Shown here piece after piece: positions 40,159 to 49,279 of a DNA stretch of 64,000 nucleotides; positions within the stretch are counted from its first letter, which is position 1; each line of letters opens with the position of its first letter. The DNA is from Riemerella columbina (GTDB lineage Bacteria; Bacteroidota; Bacteroidia; Flavobacteriales; Weeksellaceae): assembly GCF_030517065.1 (NCBI RefSeq), contig NZ_CP103950.1, positions 1,240,001 to 1,304,000 of the forward strand, read 5' to 3'. Position numbers and translations under genes: made by a program. Below the pieces are notes generated by a model. It made no database searches. It saw nothing but the letters and a program-made list of their open reading frames with translations, and was not told where the DNA came from.

Positions 40159-42363
40159 TTATAGCCTTTTCACTTGGGTTACGCCCTCTATGGTTTGGAG
40201 CTGTTTTAGCGTTTCTTCCAGCTGGATTTTATTTCTCACTTCTAAGGTGATTTGCCCCGTGAAAATCCCATCATTAGAGGCTATGCTGAAACTCTTCATA
40301 TCAATATTCATCGCATTGGTAATGATTTTGGTAATGTCGTTGATTATTCCCATTCTATCCAAGCCTTCCACTTCTATTTTGGCTCTGTTGCTGAAGCTTT
40401 CGGCATTTACCCATTGCGCTGGTAGCACGCGATAATCGTAATTGGCACGCATATTCACGGCATTTGGGCAGTTATCGTTATGGACTTTAATGCCATCAGA
40501 AATAGTAATAAATCCGAAAATTTTATCGCCAGGGAGCACCGTGCAGCACTTCGCAAAGCTGTAATTAAGTTTTTCCTCATCTTTACCAAAGACAATTAAA
40601 TCCAGTTTTTCCGCTGGCGTCTCTTCTTTTACCGTTTGTATTTTGTTGGTTTTCTTAAACTTCTGCAGAAGCGTAGCGAAGAGCCCTTTCTTCTCCGAAT
40701 AGCGTTTTAAATCGCCAATATCTAAACTACCATCTTGAAATTTCAAGAATAAATATTGCGAATTTTTGAGATTAAAGAACTTTTGAAGGTTATTAACTTC
40801 TTCTTCACTAAAATTGATTTTCGCATTTTTGAGCTTGCGGAGTAGGATTTCCTTGCCTTCTTTAACACGCTCGTTGCGTTCCACATTCAGTGCATTTTTA
40901 ATTTTAGACTTGGCTTTAGAAGTCACCACAAACTCCAACCAATCTTGCTTTGGGCGCTGGTTGTTAGAAGATAAAATCTCAATCTGATCTCCATTTTTGA
41001 GTTTGTAGCTAATCGGTACCAATCTGCCGTTCACTTTGGCGCCTAAACACTTCATTCCTAAGCCTGTATGCACGGAAAATGCGAAGTCCAGCGCGGTGGC
41101 ATCTTTCGGCAAAATCATCACTTCGCCTTTGGGGGTAAACACAAAAACTTCCTTGGAATAAAGGTTGAGTTTGATATCATCTAAAAGCTCCGAAGTGCTC
41201 ATAGACTCCTGATTTTCTAAGACTTCACGAATTTGAGTCACCCATTGTTCAAAGTTGGTATCATCATTATTTCGCTTAAAACCTTCTTTATATTTATAAT
41301 GCGCTGCCACGCCTTTTTCGGCAATTTCATCCATCCGCTCAGATCGAATTTGCACCTCAATCCACTTATTATCAGGACCTAACATGGTAAGGTGGAGGCT
41401 CTCATAACCCGTAGAGCGCGGCGCCGAAATCCAATCCCTCATCCGCTGTGGATTACTTCTATAAAGGTCGGTCACGATGGAATAGATTTTCCAAGCGACA
41501 AATTTTTCATTTTTAGCATCGGCATTATAGATAATTCTGATGGCGTAATTATCATACACCTCTTCAAAACCTACATTTTGCTTCAGCATTTTTCTATAAA
41601 TAGAGCTGATGGCCTTGGTTCTTCCTTTAATTTTAAAGCTCAGACCTTCCTCTTGTAGCCGCTCAGAAACTTCCTTTTTAAACTCCTCTAAATAATGCTC
41701 TCTTTGCTCTTTGGCGAGGTCTAACTTACTGGTAATTTCTTGGTAAATCTCTGGATTATTGTACTTTAAGGACAGGTCTTCTAACTCGGATTTGATGTTA
41801 TAAAGTCCCAATCGGTGTGCCAGCGGTGCGTAGATATACACTGTTTCTGATGCTATTTTTTTCTGTTTATCAGGGCGCATACTATCCAAAGTCCGCATAT
41901 TGTGCAGGCGGTCGGCAATTTTAACCAAAATTACCCTAAAATCCTCTGATAATGTGAGCAATAGCTTACGGTAATTTTCTGACTGTACGGAGATGTTTTG
42001 GTTATTCATCACCGAAATTTTGGTCAGTCCATTAACGATATTGGCGATCTTCTCACCAAATAATTTCTTGATGTCTTCATAAGTATAGTCGCTGTCCTCA
42101 ATCACATCGTGGAGTAGGGCACAAGCGATAGAAGTGGCACCCAGACCAATCTCTTCTGCGACAATTTTCGCCACCGCAATAGGGTGATAAATGTAGGGCT
42201 CACCCGTTTTTCTCCGTTGGTCTCTATGGGCATCCAATGCCACATCAAACGCCTTGCGAATCAGTTTATTTTGATCTTCGTTGAGCGTTCTGTAAGTGTT
42301 GGAAATCAAATCCTTATATCGGGCTAAGATCTCCTTATTTTCTTGTTCTAAATCGTAAACCAT
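40159..42363 (-). CDS. rsh: Bifunctional (p)ppGpp synthetase/hydrolase (RelA/SpoT homologue)
   Basis: A 734-residue Rel/Spo protein. The N-terminal HD hydrolase domain has HPIAVAKIVAEE and LLHDVIEDSDYTYED, with the HDxxED motif intact. The synthetase domain shows RSTGYESLHLT and WIEVQIRSERMDEIAE, with the catalytic E-V-Q. A TGS domain (about 395-455, FVFTPKGEVMILPKDATALDFAF), a helical and zinc-finger-like region with CCTVLPGD, and a C-terminal ACT domain follow. Both activities look intact, so the protein can make and degrade (p)ppGpp, the alarmone of the stringent response. It is probably the main Rsh of this organism. Confidence 0.95.
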   Translation of the reverse strand: MVYDLEQENKEILARYKDLISNTYRTLNEDQNKLIRKAFDVALDAHRDQRRKTGEPYIYHPIAVAKIVAEEIGLGATSIACALLHDVIEDSDYTYEDIKKLFGEKIANIVNGLTKISVMNNQNISVQSENYRKLLLTLSEDFRVILVKIADRLHNMRTLDSMRPDKQKKIASETVYIYAPLAHRLGLYNIKSELEDLSLKYNNPEIYQEITSKLDLAKEQREHYLEEFKKEVSERLQEEGLSFKIKGRTKAISSIYRKMLKQNVGFEEVYDNYAIRIIYNADAKNEKFVAWKIYSIVTDLYRSNPQRMRDWISAPRSTGYESLHLTMLGPDNKWIEVQIRSERMDEIAEKGVAAHYKYKEGFKRNNDDTNFEQWVTQIREVLENQESMSTSELLDDIKLNLYSKEVFVFTPKGEVMILPKDATALDFAFSVHTGLGMKCLGAKVNGRLVPISYKLKNGDQIEILSSNNQRPKQDWLEFVVTSKAKSKIKNALNVERNERVKEGKEILLRKLKNAKINFSEEEVNNLQKFFNLKNSQYLFLKFQDGSLDIGDLKRYSEKKGLFATLLQKFKKTNKIQTVKEETPAEKLDLIVFGKDEEKLNYSFAKCCTVLPGDKIFGFITISDGIKVHNDNCPNAVNMRANYDYRVLPAQWVNAESFSNRAKIEVEGLDRMGIINDITKIITNAMNIDMKSFSIASNDGIFTGQITLEVRNKIQLEETLKQLQTIEGVTQVKRL

Positions 42364-42465
42364 TTATTAAAACACTTTTAACCCACGAATATACAAAAAA
42401 TAGACAGAATTTAAAAATAGAAATCAATTAAATTTTACAACTCTCATTATTATCAAAAAAACAAT

Positions 42466-42473
42466 TATCTTTG
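42466..42473 (+). promoter_or_regulatory. -7 box of dacB
   Basis: TATCTTTG matches TAnnTTTG. Start codons follow at 42485 and 42506 in the same frame. Confidence 0.6.
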
Positions 42474-42505
42474 AAGTTCATTTGATGATTAAAATCCACG
42501 AAAAA

Positions 42506-43909
42506 ATGAAAAAAACATTCAGCCTACTGGGGCTTTCTGTCATGATGACTCTTTCCGCTCAGAACATCAGCGAACAACTGGCTAAAGCCACACAACAATT
42601 ATTAAGTCAGCCTAAAATGTACGCCGCTCAACTGTCTTTTTATGTAGCGGATGATGCGGGTAATTTCATCTATGAATACCAAGGCAACAAAGGGCTATCT
42701 ACGGCAAGTACGCAGAAGTTGTTTACTGCCGCTGCCGCTTTGGAACTTTTGGGCAAAGACTACCGCTATCAAACCACAATGGCTTATGATGGTAACCTCC
42801 GCGATGGCGTGCTCCACGGCAATTTATACCTCCGCTCTAACGGCGACCCTACGCTGGGCAGTTGGCGCTATGAGGGTTTTCAGCCGCAGGATTTTTTATC
42901 GAAAATGAGCCAAGCTTTAGCCCACCAAGGCATCCAATCCATTGAGGGCGACTTGATTATAGATGATTGTTTTTTTGATTTTCAAACCATTCCTGGGGGC
43001 TGGTCGTGGAATGATTTAGGCAACTATTATGGTGCTGGCGTCTGGGGTGTTAATTGGCGAGAAAATCAGTTTGACCTCCATATTCAAGGCGGAAGCCAAG
43101 CAGGGAAACCTACCCAATTTAAAGGCTTTTCTTATCCATTGGTGGGCGTTTCTTGGGTTAATGAAACCACTTCTGGAAGTCCAAAATCTGGCGACCAGAG
43201 TTATATTTATACCGCCCCGCATAGCCCTGTGGCATACATCAACGGCTCACTACCAGCGGGGAAAACTACTACCGTTTCTGGGGCGGTACCTAATCCGCCG
43301 TTGCAACTGGGAACGGAAATTCTTAAAACTTTACAGTCGGCGCACATTTCATTTTCTGGACAATTGAAAACAACAAGCCAGCAACGCATTCAGCAACAGG
43401 TTGTTGCATCATTTCCTGAGGCGTCTATATTCTTCACTTATAACTCGCCGCCGTTGGAAAAAATCGTTTATTGGTTCCTTAGAAAGAGTGTGAACCTCTA
43501 TGGCGAAACTTTGGTAAAAACAATAGGAATGCAGCAAAATCACCGTTCAGATTTTGGCAGTAGTGTGGCTTTGCTTCAAGATTTTTGGAAAAACAAAGGC
43601 ATCCGCACAGCTATGATTAACTTTGCTGATGGCAGTGGGCTTTCGCCACAAAATTACGCCTCGGCGCGCGCCGAAGTTCAAGCCTTGGTTTGGAGCAAAA
43701 AGCAAGCGTGGTTCCCTACTTTTTACGAGGCGTTGCCCATTTATAACGGGATGAAAATGAAAAGCGGTACCATAAAATCTACCAAAGCTTATGCGGGCTA
43801 CCACACTTCTAAAAGCGGAAAACACTATATTTTCTCCATCATCGTTAATAATTATGAGGGCAGTAGCATCAATGCGGAATTATTTAAAGTTTTAGATGTT
43901 TTAAAGTAA
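42506..43909 (+). CDS. dacB: D-alanyl-D-alanine carboxypeptidase/endopeptidase (PBP4, S13 family)
   Basis: 467 residues from the ATG at 42506, which gives a normal signal peptide (MKKTFSLLGLSVMMTLSAQ). An ATG 7 codons earlier is possible. The three penicillin-binding motifs are seen: SxxK as STQK in GLSTASTQKLFTAAAA, SxN as SVN in RKSVNLYGE, and KTG as KSG in MKMKSGTIKS. A large insert domain between the first two motifs is typical of the S13 family. The enzyme trims D-Ala or cleaves cross-links in periplasmic peptidoglycan. It is followed by a histidine kinase gene 66 bases downstream on the same strand. Confidence 0.93.
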   Translation: MKKTFSLLGLSVMMTLSAQNISEQLAKATQQLLSQPKMYAAQLSFYVADDAGNFIYEYQGNKGLSTASTQKLFTAAAALELLGKDYRYQTTMAYDGNLRDGVLHGNLYLRSNGDPTLGSWRYEGFQPQDFLSKMSQALAHQGIQSIEGDLIIDDCFFDFQTIPGGWSWNDLGNYYGAGVWGVNWRENQFDLHIQGGSQAGKPTQFKGFSYPLVGVSWVNETTSGSPKSGDQSYIYTAPHSPVAYINGSLPAGKTTTVSGAVPNPPLQLGTEILKTLQSAHISFSGQLKTTSQQRIQQQVVASFPEASIFFTYNSPPLEKIVYWFLRKSVNLYGETLVKTIGMQQNHRSDFGSSVALLQDFWKNKGIRTAMINFADGSGLSPQNYASARAEVQALVWSKKQAWFPTFYEALPIYNGMKMKSGTIKSTKAYAGYHTSKSGKHYIFSIIVNNYEGSSINAELFKVLDVLK

Positions 43910-43975
43910 ATTTTCAGTCATAAAATTAAGATTGTCAATACTTTAAAAATAAGCCGCTAAAAATGAAATTCATTT

Positions 43976-45151
43976 ATGAAGAAAAATAAATTCTTATTTT
44001 CTAAAATCAACCTGATGGTTTTGTTTGTGACTTTCAGCGTTGTGGTGTTTGCAATTACGGCGTATTCCTTCATTATTGTGAAAGATTTACGCCAAAATGA
44101 AGCCCGCAATATGATTGTTTTTGCCAAGGCGATGCGTTTTCTCCAAGATGAAGACCAAGGCGATGCCAGAATGCTAGAACTGATACAAGAAATCATCATC
44201 ACCAATGACAATATTCCCATTATCGTTACCGATGAAAAGGGCAATCCGCTTCCAGATTTAATTAAAAATATCCCTGACGATATTAAAGACAACCCCGAGA
44301 AATTACATCAAAGGTTGGCACAAATGAAGGCTTCATATCCACCTTTTGAGCTTCAAATTTCGGATACCCACACGCAGTATTTATATTTTGATAATTCGGA
44401 TTTGATGAATAAACTCCGCTATTATCCTGCGCTGTTGGGCTTTTTTATTGTGCTTTATTTGCTCCTTTCTTACTGGTTTTTAAAAACGATAAAGAAAACC
44501 GATGAAGGCTATCTTTGGGCAGGGCTTGCCAAGGAAACCGCCCACCAAATAGGCACGCCACTATCTTCTATGATTGGCTGGATAGAGATCCTCAGGATGG
44601 AAAACGAACACAGTATGGGCGTTAAAGAAATAGAAAAAGACATCCATAGGCTGACCACCATTTCGGAACGATTTTCAAAAATAGGCTCTATCCCAGAGCT
44701 GAATGATTTTAACATCAACGAAACCCTGCAACAGAACTACGACTATCTTAAATCTCGGATTTCTAAGAAAATCAAATTTACGCTCAACTTGCCTGAACAG
44801 CCTATTTTGGTGGCACACAACCGCATTCTGATGAGTTGGGTTATTGAGAATTTAACCAAAAATGCCGTAGATGCGATGAAAGGCGAGGGGAGCCTCAATA
44901 TTCACCTCTACGAAAAACAGAAAAAAGTCTATATAGATGTGCAAGATACAGGCTGCGGGATGAGTTCTCAACAAGCGCGAAACATCTTTAAACCAGGTTA
45001 TTCCACCAAGAAAAGAGGCTGGGGCTTGGGCTTATCCTTGGCACGGCGCGTTATTAAAGAGTACCACCGTGGCGACATTCGGTTGCTCTCTACCGAGGTA
45101 GGGAAGGGCACCGCATTTAGGATAGAAATTAAAAATGAAGCCTCATCATAA
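43976..45151 (+). CDS. Membrane-bound sensor histidine kinase
   Basis: A 391-residue kinase with transmembrane helices at about 13-35 and 150-170 and a periplasmic sensor part of about 115 residues between them. The H-box AKETAHQIGTPLSSM carries the phospho-accepting His190. The N-box ENLTKNAVDAM, the G1 box DTGCGM and the G2 box GWGLGLSLARRV make up a complete HATPase domain. There is no HAMP domain. The HQIGTP H-box is common in NtrB-like kinases. No response regulator follows directly; the NtrC-type regulator at 46.6-47.8 kb, beyond the MATE gene, is the obvious partner candidate. Confidence 0.92.
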   Translation: MKKNKFLFSKINLMVLFVTFSVVVFAITAYSFIIVKDLRQNEARNMIVFAKAMRFLQDEDQGDARMLELIQEIIITNDNIPIIVTDEKGNPLPDLIKNIPDDIKDNPEKLHQRLAQMKASYPPFELQISDTHTQYLYFDNSDLMNKLRYYPALLGFFIVLYLLLSYWFLKTIKKTDEGYLWAGLAKETAHQIGTPLSSMIGWIEILRMENEHSMGVKEIEKDIHRLTTISERFSKIGSIPELNDFNINETLQQNYDYLKSRISKKIKFTLNLPEQPILVAHNRILMSWVIENLTKNAVDAMKGEGSLNIHLYEKQKKVYIDVQDTGCGMSSQQARNIFKPGYSTKKRGWGLGLSLARRVIKEYHRGDIRLLSTEVGKGTAFRIEIKNEASS

Positions 45152-45169
45152 AACGAGACTTTTTATTAT

Positions 45170-46525
45170 TTATTCTGCAATTCTTCGGTTGATTTTTAAG
45201 AAAAAGCGTCGCACCAAAAACAGTGCTGAAATGGTCAGCCCCAAACCTAAAGCAATCCACATTCCGAAAGCGCCCATCTCCATGGTAATACAGAGAAAAT
45301 ACCCCAGCGGAATAGTAATCACCCAATAGGCGATAAAAGTGATAAAACTCGGGATTTTAACATCTTGAAGCCCTCTCAATAAACCCAAAGCTGTGACCTG
45401 AACGCCATCTGATAACTGAAAAAGAGAAGCGATAATCAACAATTGCGAGGCTAAAGCAATCACTTCAGTTTCGTGGGGTTTGGTGAAAAAAGTAGGGAGA
45501 ATATGTCGCCCAAGAATAAAGCCTAAACCACACATCAGCATAAACATAAAGGCTATTTTGAGGTTATTTTTGCCCACATTTTTTACCGCCAAAAAGTTTT
45601 TTTCGCCCACTCTGTTGCCCACCATAATAGTAGAAGCCACGCTAAAACCAATGCAAAGATTAAAAGTAACCGATGCCATACTCAGCGCTATTTGGTGTGC
45701 CGCAATGTCCTTAGCACTCACCAAACCACAGATGAAAGCCGCACCAGCAAAGGCGGTAACCTCAAAGAACATTTGCATAGCCATAGGGAAACCTAACCTC
45801 AATAGATGGGCAAACATTTCTTTTCTAAACACTTCTATTTTAAGCGAAAAATCTTGAATATAGCGGCGAGTTATCGGATTGTTTTTCATCACAAAGAATA
45901 AGAAAATCATCATAAAAATACGCGCCAATAGCGTAGCATAGGCAGAGCCAGCCACGCCCATCGCTGGGATAAAGCCCATACCTTTAATGAAAATATAATC
46001 TAAAATAATATTGAGAATATTCGCGATGACGGTGGCTTTGGTCACGCCAATGGTAAAGGATAGCCCTTCTGAAACCTCTCGCATCGTTTGAAAAAACATA
46101 AACGGAATAATCCCAATGACTGCTATTTTAAGGTAAATTTCGGCATCGGGGAGGATGTGTGTAGGCTGGTTCATATGGTACAGCATCGGGCTAATCGCGA
46201 AAATAAGCCCAACCAAAAGCAATCCTATGGCGATATTGATGACTAAACCGTGACTAAATACACTATTGATGCGCTGGTGGTCTTGCTGCGTTTGTGCCTC
46301 CGAAACCAATGGCGGAATGGCTAAAGAAAACCCTAACGCCACCACAAAAATAGAGAAGAAAATACTATTGGCAAGGGCTACAGAAGCCAGCGCATCAGCT
46401 CCTAAAAGGTTCCCCACAATGATATTGTCAAATAAATTGACCGAAATTTGCCCAACCTGCGTGAGCATCACAGGGAGTGCCAACTGAAAGAGGCGCTTGG
46501 TATAAGTAGGGTCTAAAAATGCCAT
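45170..46525 (-). CDS. MATE-family efflux transporter
   Basis: A 451-residue inner-membrane protein with 12 predicted helices in two similar halves. The N-terminal part reads LALPVMLTQVGQISVNLFDNIIVGNLLGADALASVALANSI in pieces, a typical MATE start (the Asn/Asp-bearing first helices). The second half repeats the pattern around GFPMAMQMFFEVTAFAGAAFI. It would expel drugs or other cationic compounds with Na+ or H+. Its end faces the end of the kinase gene with only 18 bases between them and no hairpin. The substrate cannot be inferred. Confidence 0.92.
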   Translation of the reverse strand: MAFLDPTYTKRLFQLALPVMLTQVGQISVNLFDNIIVGNLLGADALASVALANSIFFSIFVVALGFSLAIPPLVSEAQTQQDHQRINSVFSHGLVINIAIGLLLVGLIFAISPMLYHMNQPTHILPDAEIYLKIAVIGIIPFMFFQTMREVSEGLSFTIGVTKATVIANILNIILDYIFIKGMGFIPAMGVAGSAYATLLARIFMMIFLFFVMKNNPITRRYIQDFSLKIEVFRKEMFAHLLRLGFPMAMQMFFEVTAFAGAAFICGLVSAKDIAAHQIALSMASVTFNLCIGFSVASTIMVGNRVGEKNFLAVKNVGKNNLKIAFMFMLMCGLGFILGRHILPTFFTKPHETEVIALASQLLIIASLFQLSDGVQVTALGLLRGLQDVKIPSFITFIAYWVITIPLGYFLCITMEMGAFGMWIALGLGLTISALFLVRRFFLKINRRIAE

Positions 46526-46555
46526 AGTCCAATATTTTTAAGGTTTTATAAAAAA

Positions 46556-46592
46556 TCAAAGTTTATGAAAAACATAAACTTTGACCTCTTTT
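46556..46592 (-). terminator. Terminator after the NtrC-type regulator gene
   Basis: A 12-bp perfect stem (TCAAAGTTTATG with CATAAACTTTGA) around five bases, with T runs on both strands. It sits between the regulator stop and the MATE start. Confidence 0.82.
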
Positions 46593-46611
46593 TTTATTGA
46601 TATATAAAAGT

Positions 46612-47793
46612 TTATTTTTTCACAAAATCGGTAATGTCTTGAGCGCTCACAGGGTCTTCGCCTAAGATGATTAAACGCTCTACCACATTCCTAAGCTCGC
46701 GGATGTTGCCCGTCCAATCATAATTTTGTAGGGCTTTAATGGCTTCTTTGCTAAATTGTTTGACTGGCGCGCCATTTTCTGCCGCTATATATTGTGCAAA
46801 ATGCTCCACCAATAGAGGGATATCCTCCTTTCTATCGTTAAGGGCGGGCACTTGAATTTCTATCACCGAAAGCCTGTGGTAGAGGTCTTCTCTAAATTTG
46901 CCCTCGGCAATTTCTTTTTGTAAATCCTTATTGGTTGCCGCCAGCACCCTCACATCGATCTTGATTTCCTTATCACTGCCTACTGGGGACACTTTATTTT
47001 CTTGCAAAGCTCTGAGAACTTTTGCTTGTGCCACCAAGCTCATATCGCCAATTTCATCTAAGAAAATGGTGCCGCCATTGGCTTGCTCAAACTTTCCAGA
47101 TTTGTCCTTAACCGCACCTGTAAAAGAGCCTTTGGTATGCCCAAACAACTCACTTTCAATAAGTTCGGAAGGGATTGCAGCACAATTGACTTCCACCATC
47201 GGTCCTTTAGAGCGATCGCTTTGGGCGTGTAGTGCGTGGGCAACTAACTCTTTACCAGCACCATTGGGACCCGTAATCATCACCCGAGCGTCTGATGGCG
47301 CCACTTTGTCAATCATCTCTTGGATTTTTTTCAAAGCATCAGATTCTCCAATCATCTGGTATTTTTTGTGAACCTTCTTTTTAAGTTGATGATTTTCTTT
47401 TTTAAGGTTCTGATTGGTTTCTTGTAACTTGCCGTGGTTCAGCGCATTCCGAACACTGGTAATCAGTCGGTTAAGGTCAATTGGTTTTTCGATAAAATCA
47501 TAAGCCCCTTGTTTTAGACACTCTACGGCTGTTTTAACATCGCCGTGGGCAGAGATCATCACAAAAGTAGATTCTGGCTTGAGCTCTACGGCTTTTTGCA
47601 ACAATTCTGTCCCCGAAAGTTTTGGCATTTTAATATCAGAAATGACCAACGAAAAGTCTTCTTTTTCTATCATTTTATAAGCCTCTAAACCATCTTGAGC
47701 GATGGTAATTTCATAGTCCTTCATCTCCTCAGAGAGGATATTTTTGAGGAGTCCAGAGATGGCTTTTTCGTCTTCTACGATTAAAATTTTCAT
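46612..47793 (-). CDS. NtrC-type sigma-54-interacting response regulator lacking a DNA-binding domain
   Basis: 393 residues from the ATG at 47793. A receiver domain (1-120) with the phospho-acceptor Asp53 in LVISDIKMP is followed by a linker and an AAA+ domain. Walker A is TGPNGAGKE, the sigma-54 contact loop is GSFTGA, Walker B is GGTIFLDEIGD, and the arginine-bearing WTGNIRELRNVVERL is present. The protein ends about 20 residues after that segment, with no Fis-type helix-turn-helix, whereas most NtrC proteins are 450-480 residues. It may activate sigma-54 promoters from solution, as FlgR-like proteins do. The start is only 4 bases after a -7 box. The longer upstream frame is not supported. 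Confidence 0.88.
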   Translation of the reverse strand: MKILIVEDEKAISGLLKNILSEEMKDYEITIAQDGLEAYKMIEKEDFSLVISDIKMPKLSGTELLQKAVELKPESTFVMISAHGDVKTAVECLKQGAYDFIEKPIDLNRLITSVRNALNHGKLQETNQNLKKENHQLKKKVHKKYQMIGESDALKKIQEMIDKVAPSDARVMITGPNGAGKELVAHALHAQSDRSKGPMVEVNCAAIPSELIESELFGHTKGSFTGAVKDKSGKFEQANGGTIFLDEIGDMSLVAQAKVLRALQENKVSPVGSDKEIKIDVRVLAATNKDLQKEIAEGKFREDLYHRLSVIEIQVPALNDRKEDIPLLVEHFAQYIAAENGAPVKQFSKEAIKALQNYDWTGNIRELRNVVERLIILGEDPVSAQDITDFVKK

Positions 47794-47797
47794 GGGG

Positions 47798-47805
47798 CAA
47801 AGATA
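47798..47805 (-). promoter_or_regulatory. -7 box of the NtrC-type regulator gene (leaderless start)
   Basis: TATCTTTG on the minus strand ends 4 bases before the ATG, so transcription should start at or beside the start codon. It lies in the short gap after yggS. Confidence 0.65.
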
Positions 47806-47825
47806 AGTATTTAATTTAAAATCAT

Positions 47826-48485
47826 TTATGCAGAATAATCTCTTTCGCCAAAAATAGCAGAGCCAATGCGCACGGAATTGGCACCGCAAGCTATCGCCAA
47901 TGGAAAATCGTGGCTCATTCCCATGGATAGGGTTTCCAACTGATACAAAGGCGCAAGTTCATCATAGAAGTTTTTAAGCCTCAAAAACTCCTGTTGAACG
48001 GTGTTTTCATCATCGGTAAAAGTGGCGATGCCCATCAATCCTTTTAATGCGATATGTGGATAAAGCCCTTGTGAAATTTCCTCGGCTAAAGCTTTAGCTT
48101 CGGCGATGTCCATTCCTGTTTTGGTGTCTTCTTGCGCTATTTTTACTTGGAGTAGAATAGGAATAATGCGTTGGTTTTTCTCGGCTTGCTTGTTGATTTC
48201 TTGGAGTAATTTTTTGGAATCCACACTCTGAATCAACGCTACGAATGGCGCTATATATTTGACTTTGTTGGTTTGCAGATGTCCTATCAGGTGCCATTCT
48301 ATATCGGCAGGAAGGAGCGGTTGCTTGGCGATCATTTCTTGCACTTTATTTTCACCGAATGCCCTTTGCCCTAACTGATAAATGGTCTGGATTTTCTCCA
48401 CTGGATGGGTTTTGGAAACTGCCACAAGCTGGATAGACTCTGGCAAGGATTGTTTTATTGCGTGATAATTTTCTTCTAAGCTCAT
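47826..48485 (-). CDS. yggS: YggS-family PLP-binding homeostasis protein
   Basis: 219 residues from the ATG at 48485; an ATG one codon earlier is equally possible, and the longer open frame reaches into the promoter. The PLP lysine is in LVAVSKTHP (about residue 24). GENKVQEM, WHLIGHLQTNK, the central KIAQEDTKTGMD, MGIATF and the phosphate-binding end SMGMSHDFPLAIACGANSVRIGSAIFG are all typical. Members keep pyridoxal phosphate levels balanced and have no known catalytic activity. It lies after the mscL terminator with its own -7 box. Confidence 0.93.
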   Translation of the reverse strand: MSLEENYHAIKQSLPESIQLVAVSKTHPVEKIQTIYQLGQRAFGENKVQEMIAKQPLLPADIEWHLIGHLQTNKVKYIAPFVALIQSVDSKKLLQEINKQAEKNQRIIPILLQVKIAQEDTKTGMDIAEAKALAEEISQGLYPHIALKGLMGIATFTDDENTVQQEFLRLKNFYDELAPLYQLETLSMGMSHDFPLAIACGANSVRIGSAIFGERDYSA

Positions 48486-48506
48486 CATTGATTTTTTTAG
48501 GTAGGA

Positions 48507-48514
48507 CAAAAATA
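48507..48514 (-). promoter_or_regulatory. -7 box of yggS
   Basis: TATTTTTG on the minus strand, 21 bases before the ATG, directly next to the mscL terminator. Confidence 0.55.
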
Positions 48515-48516
48515 AG

Positions 48517-48540
48517 AAAAACCGCACTAAGGCGGTTTTT
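48517..48540 (-). terminator. Terminator of mscL
   Basis: AAAAACCGC and GCGGTTTTT form a 9-bp stem around a 6-base loop. In the minus direction it ends in a T run. Confidence 0.82.
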
Positions 48541-48569
48541 GTTGAATTTAAAAATAATTTAAGAATAAA

Positions 48570-48935
48570 TTATTTTCTCAATAAATCTCTAATTTCAGTT
48601 AGAAGTTCCTCTTGTGTAGGTCCTGCAGGTGCTTCTGGCTCTTCTTTTTTCATTTTATTTGCAGATTTAATCAATACAAATAATACAATAGCAATACACA
48701 AGAAGTTGATGATGGCAGCAAGGAAGTTACCGTACTTCACGCCATTCCAAGATAATTGTGCGATGTTCTCTGCACCTACAGCTTTTAGCGCTGGGTTAAG
48801 CAATAATGGCGTAATCACATCATCTACCAAAGAAGATACGATTTTTCCAAACGCCCCACCGATAATTACCGCTACCGCAAGGTCTACTACATTACCTTTG
48901 AAGGTAAACTCTTTAAATTCTTTTACGAATCCCAT
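48570..48935 (-). CDS. mscL: Large-conductance mechanosensitive channel
   Basis: A 121-residue protein with two transmembrane helices (about 16-45 and 72-95). The N-terminal amphipathic helix MGFVKEFKEFTFKGNVVDLAVAVIIGGAFG is the standard MscL start, including the gate-lining NVVDLAVAVIIG stretch. A short periplasmic loop and a charged C-terminal helix (PTQEELLTEIRDLL) follow. Five subunits form a pore that opens at high membrane tension and protects against osmotic downshock. It has its own -7 box and terminator. Confidence 0.96.
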   Translation of the reverse strand: MGFVKEFKEFTFKGNVVDLAVAVIIGGAFGKIVSSLVDDVITPLLLNPALKAVGAENIAQLSWNGVKYGNFLAAIINFLCIAIVLFVLIKSANKMKKEEPEAPAGPTQEELLTEIRDLLRK

Positions 48936-48962
48936 AATTTGTGTTTTAAAATTTTAAAGCGG

Positions 48963-48970
48963 CAAAATTA
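48963..48970 (-). promoter_or_regulatory. -7 box of mscL
   Basis: TAATTTTG on the minus strand, an exact TAnnTTTG match 27 bases before the ATG. Confidence 0.55.
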
Positions 48971-49011
48971 GTAAAATATTTTTAATAATAAATAGGATTG
49001 TTAAAAAATAA

Positions 49012-49230
49012 TTAAGCTACCGTTTCTGCTTTAAAACCCGCTTTTTTCACCACTTCTGAGATTTGTTCTGGGGTAAGATTTTTTGCTTTTACGGTTAAAA
49101 TTTTGTCCTTATTATCTGTATCTACATGCCATTCGGAAATGTTGGCTTCGCCGTCTAAATGCGGTTTTACAGAAGATACACAACCACTGCAATTGATATT
49201 GGTTTTAAATTTAAATTCTTGATTTTCCAT
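49012..49230 (-). CDS. Heavy-metal-associated (HMA) domain protein, CopZ-like
   Basis: A 72-residue single-domain protein with the ferredoxin-like HMA fold. The metal site is NCSGCVSSVKPHL (Cys14 and Cys17 in CxxC). Its place 49 bases after copA on the same strand suggests that it hands Cu+ to the CopA pump or shields the cytoplasm from free copper. It is a little longer at the N-terminus than typical CopZ and lacks the usual Met-x-Cys start of the motif (here Asn-Cys-Ser-Gly-Cys). Other soft metals are possible, but the neighbour makes copper most likely. Confidence 0.88.
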   Translation of the reverse strand: MENQEFKFKTNINCSGCVSSVKPHLDGEANISEWHVDTDNKDKILTVKAKNLTPEQISEVVKKAGFKAETVA

Positions 49231-49279
49231 TGTATTGTTGTTTTAAGATTTAGCAAATATCGTGATTTATTTTTAAAGA

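Noticed and set aside
47794-47889. Upstream extension of the NtrC-type regulator
   Set aside because: It passes through the -7 box and the yggS 3' end, and receiver domains begin at MKILIVEDE.
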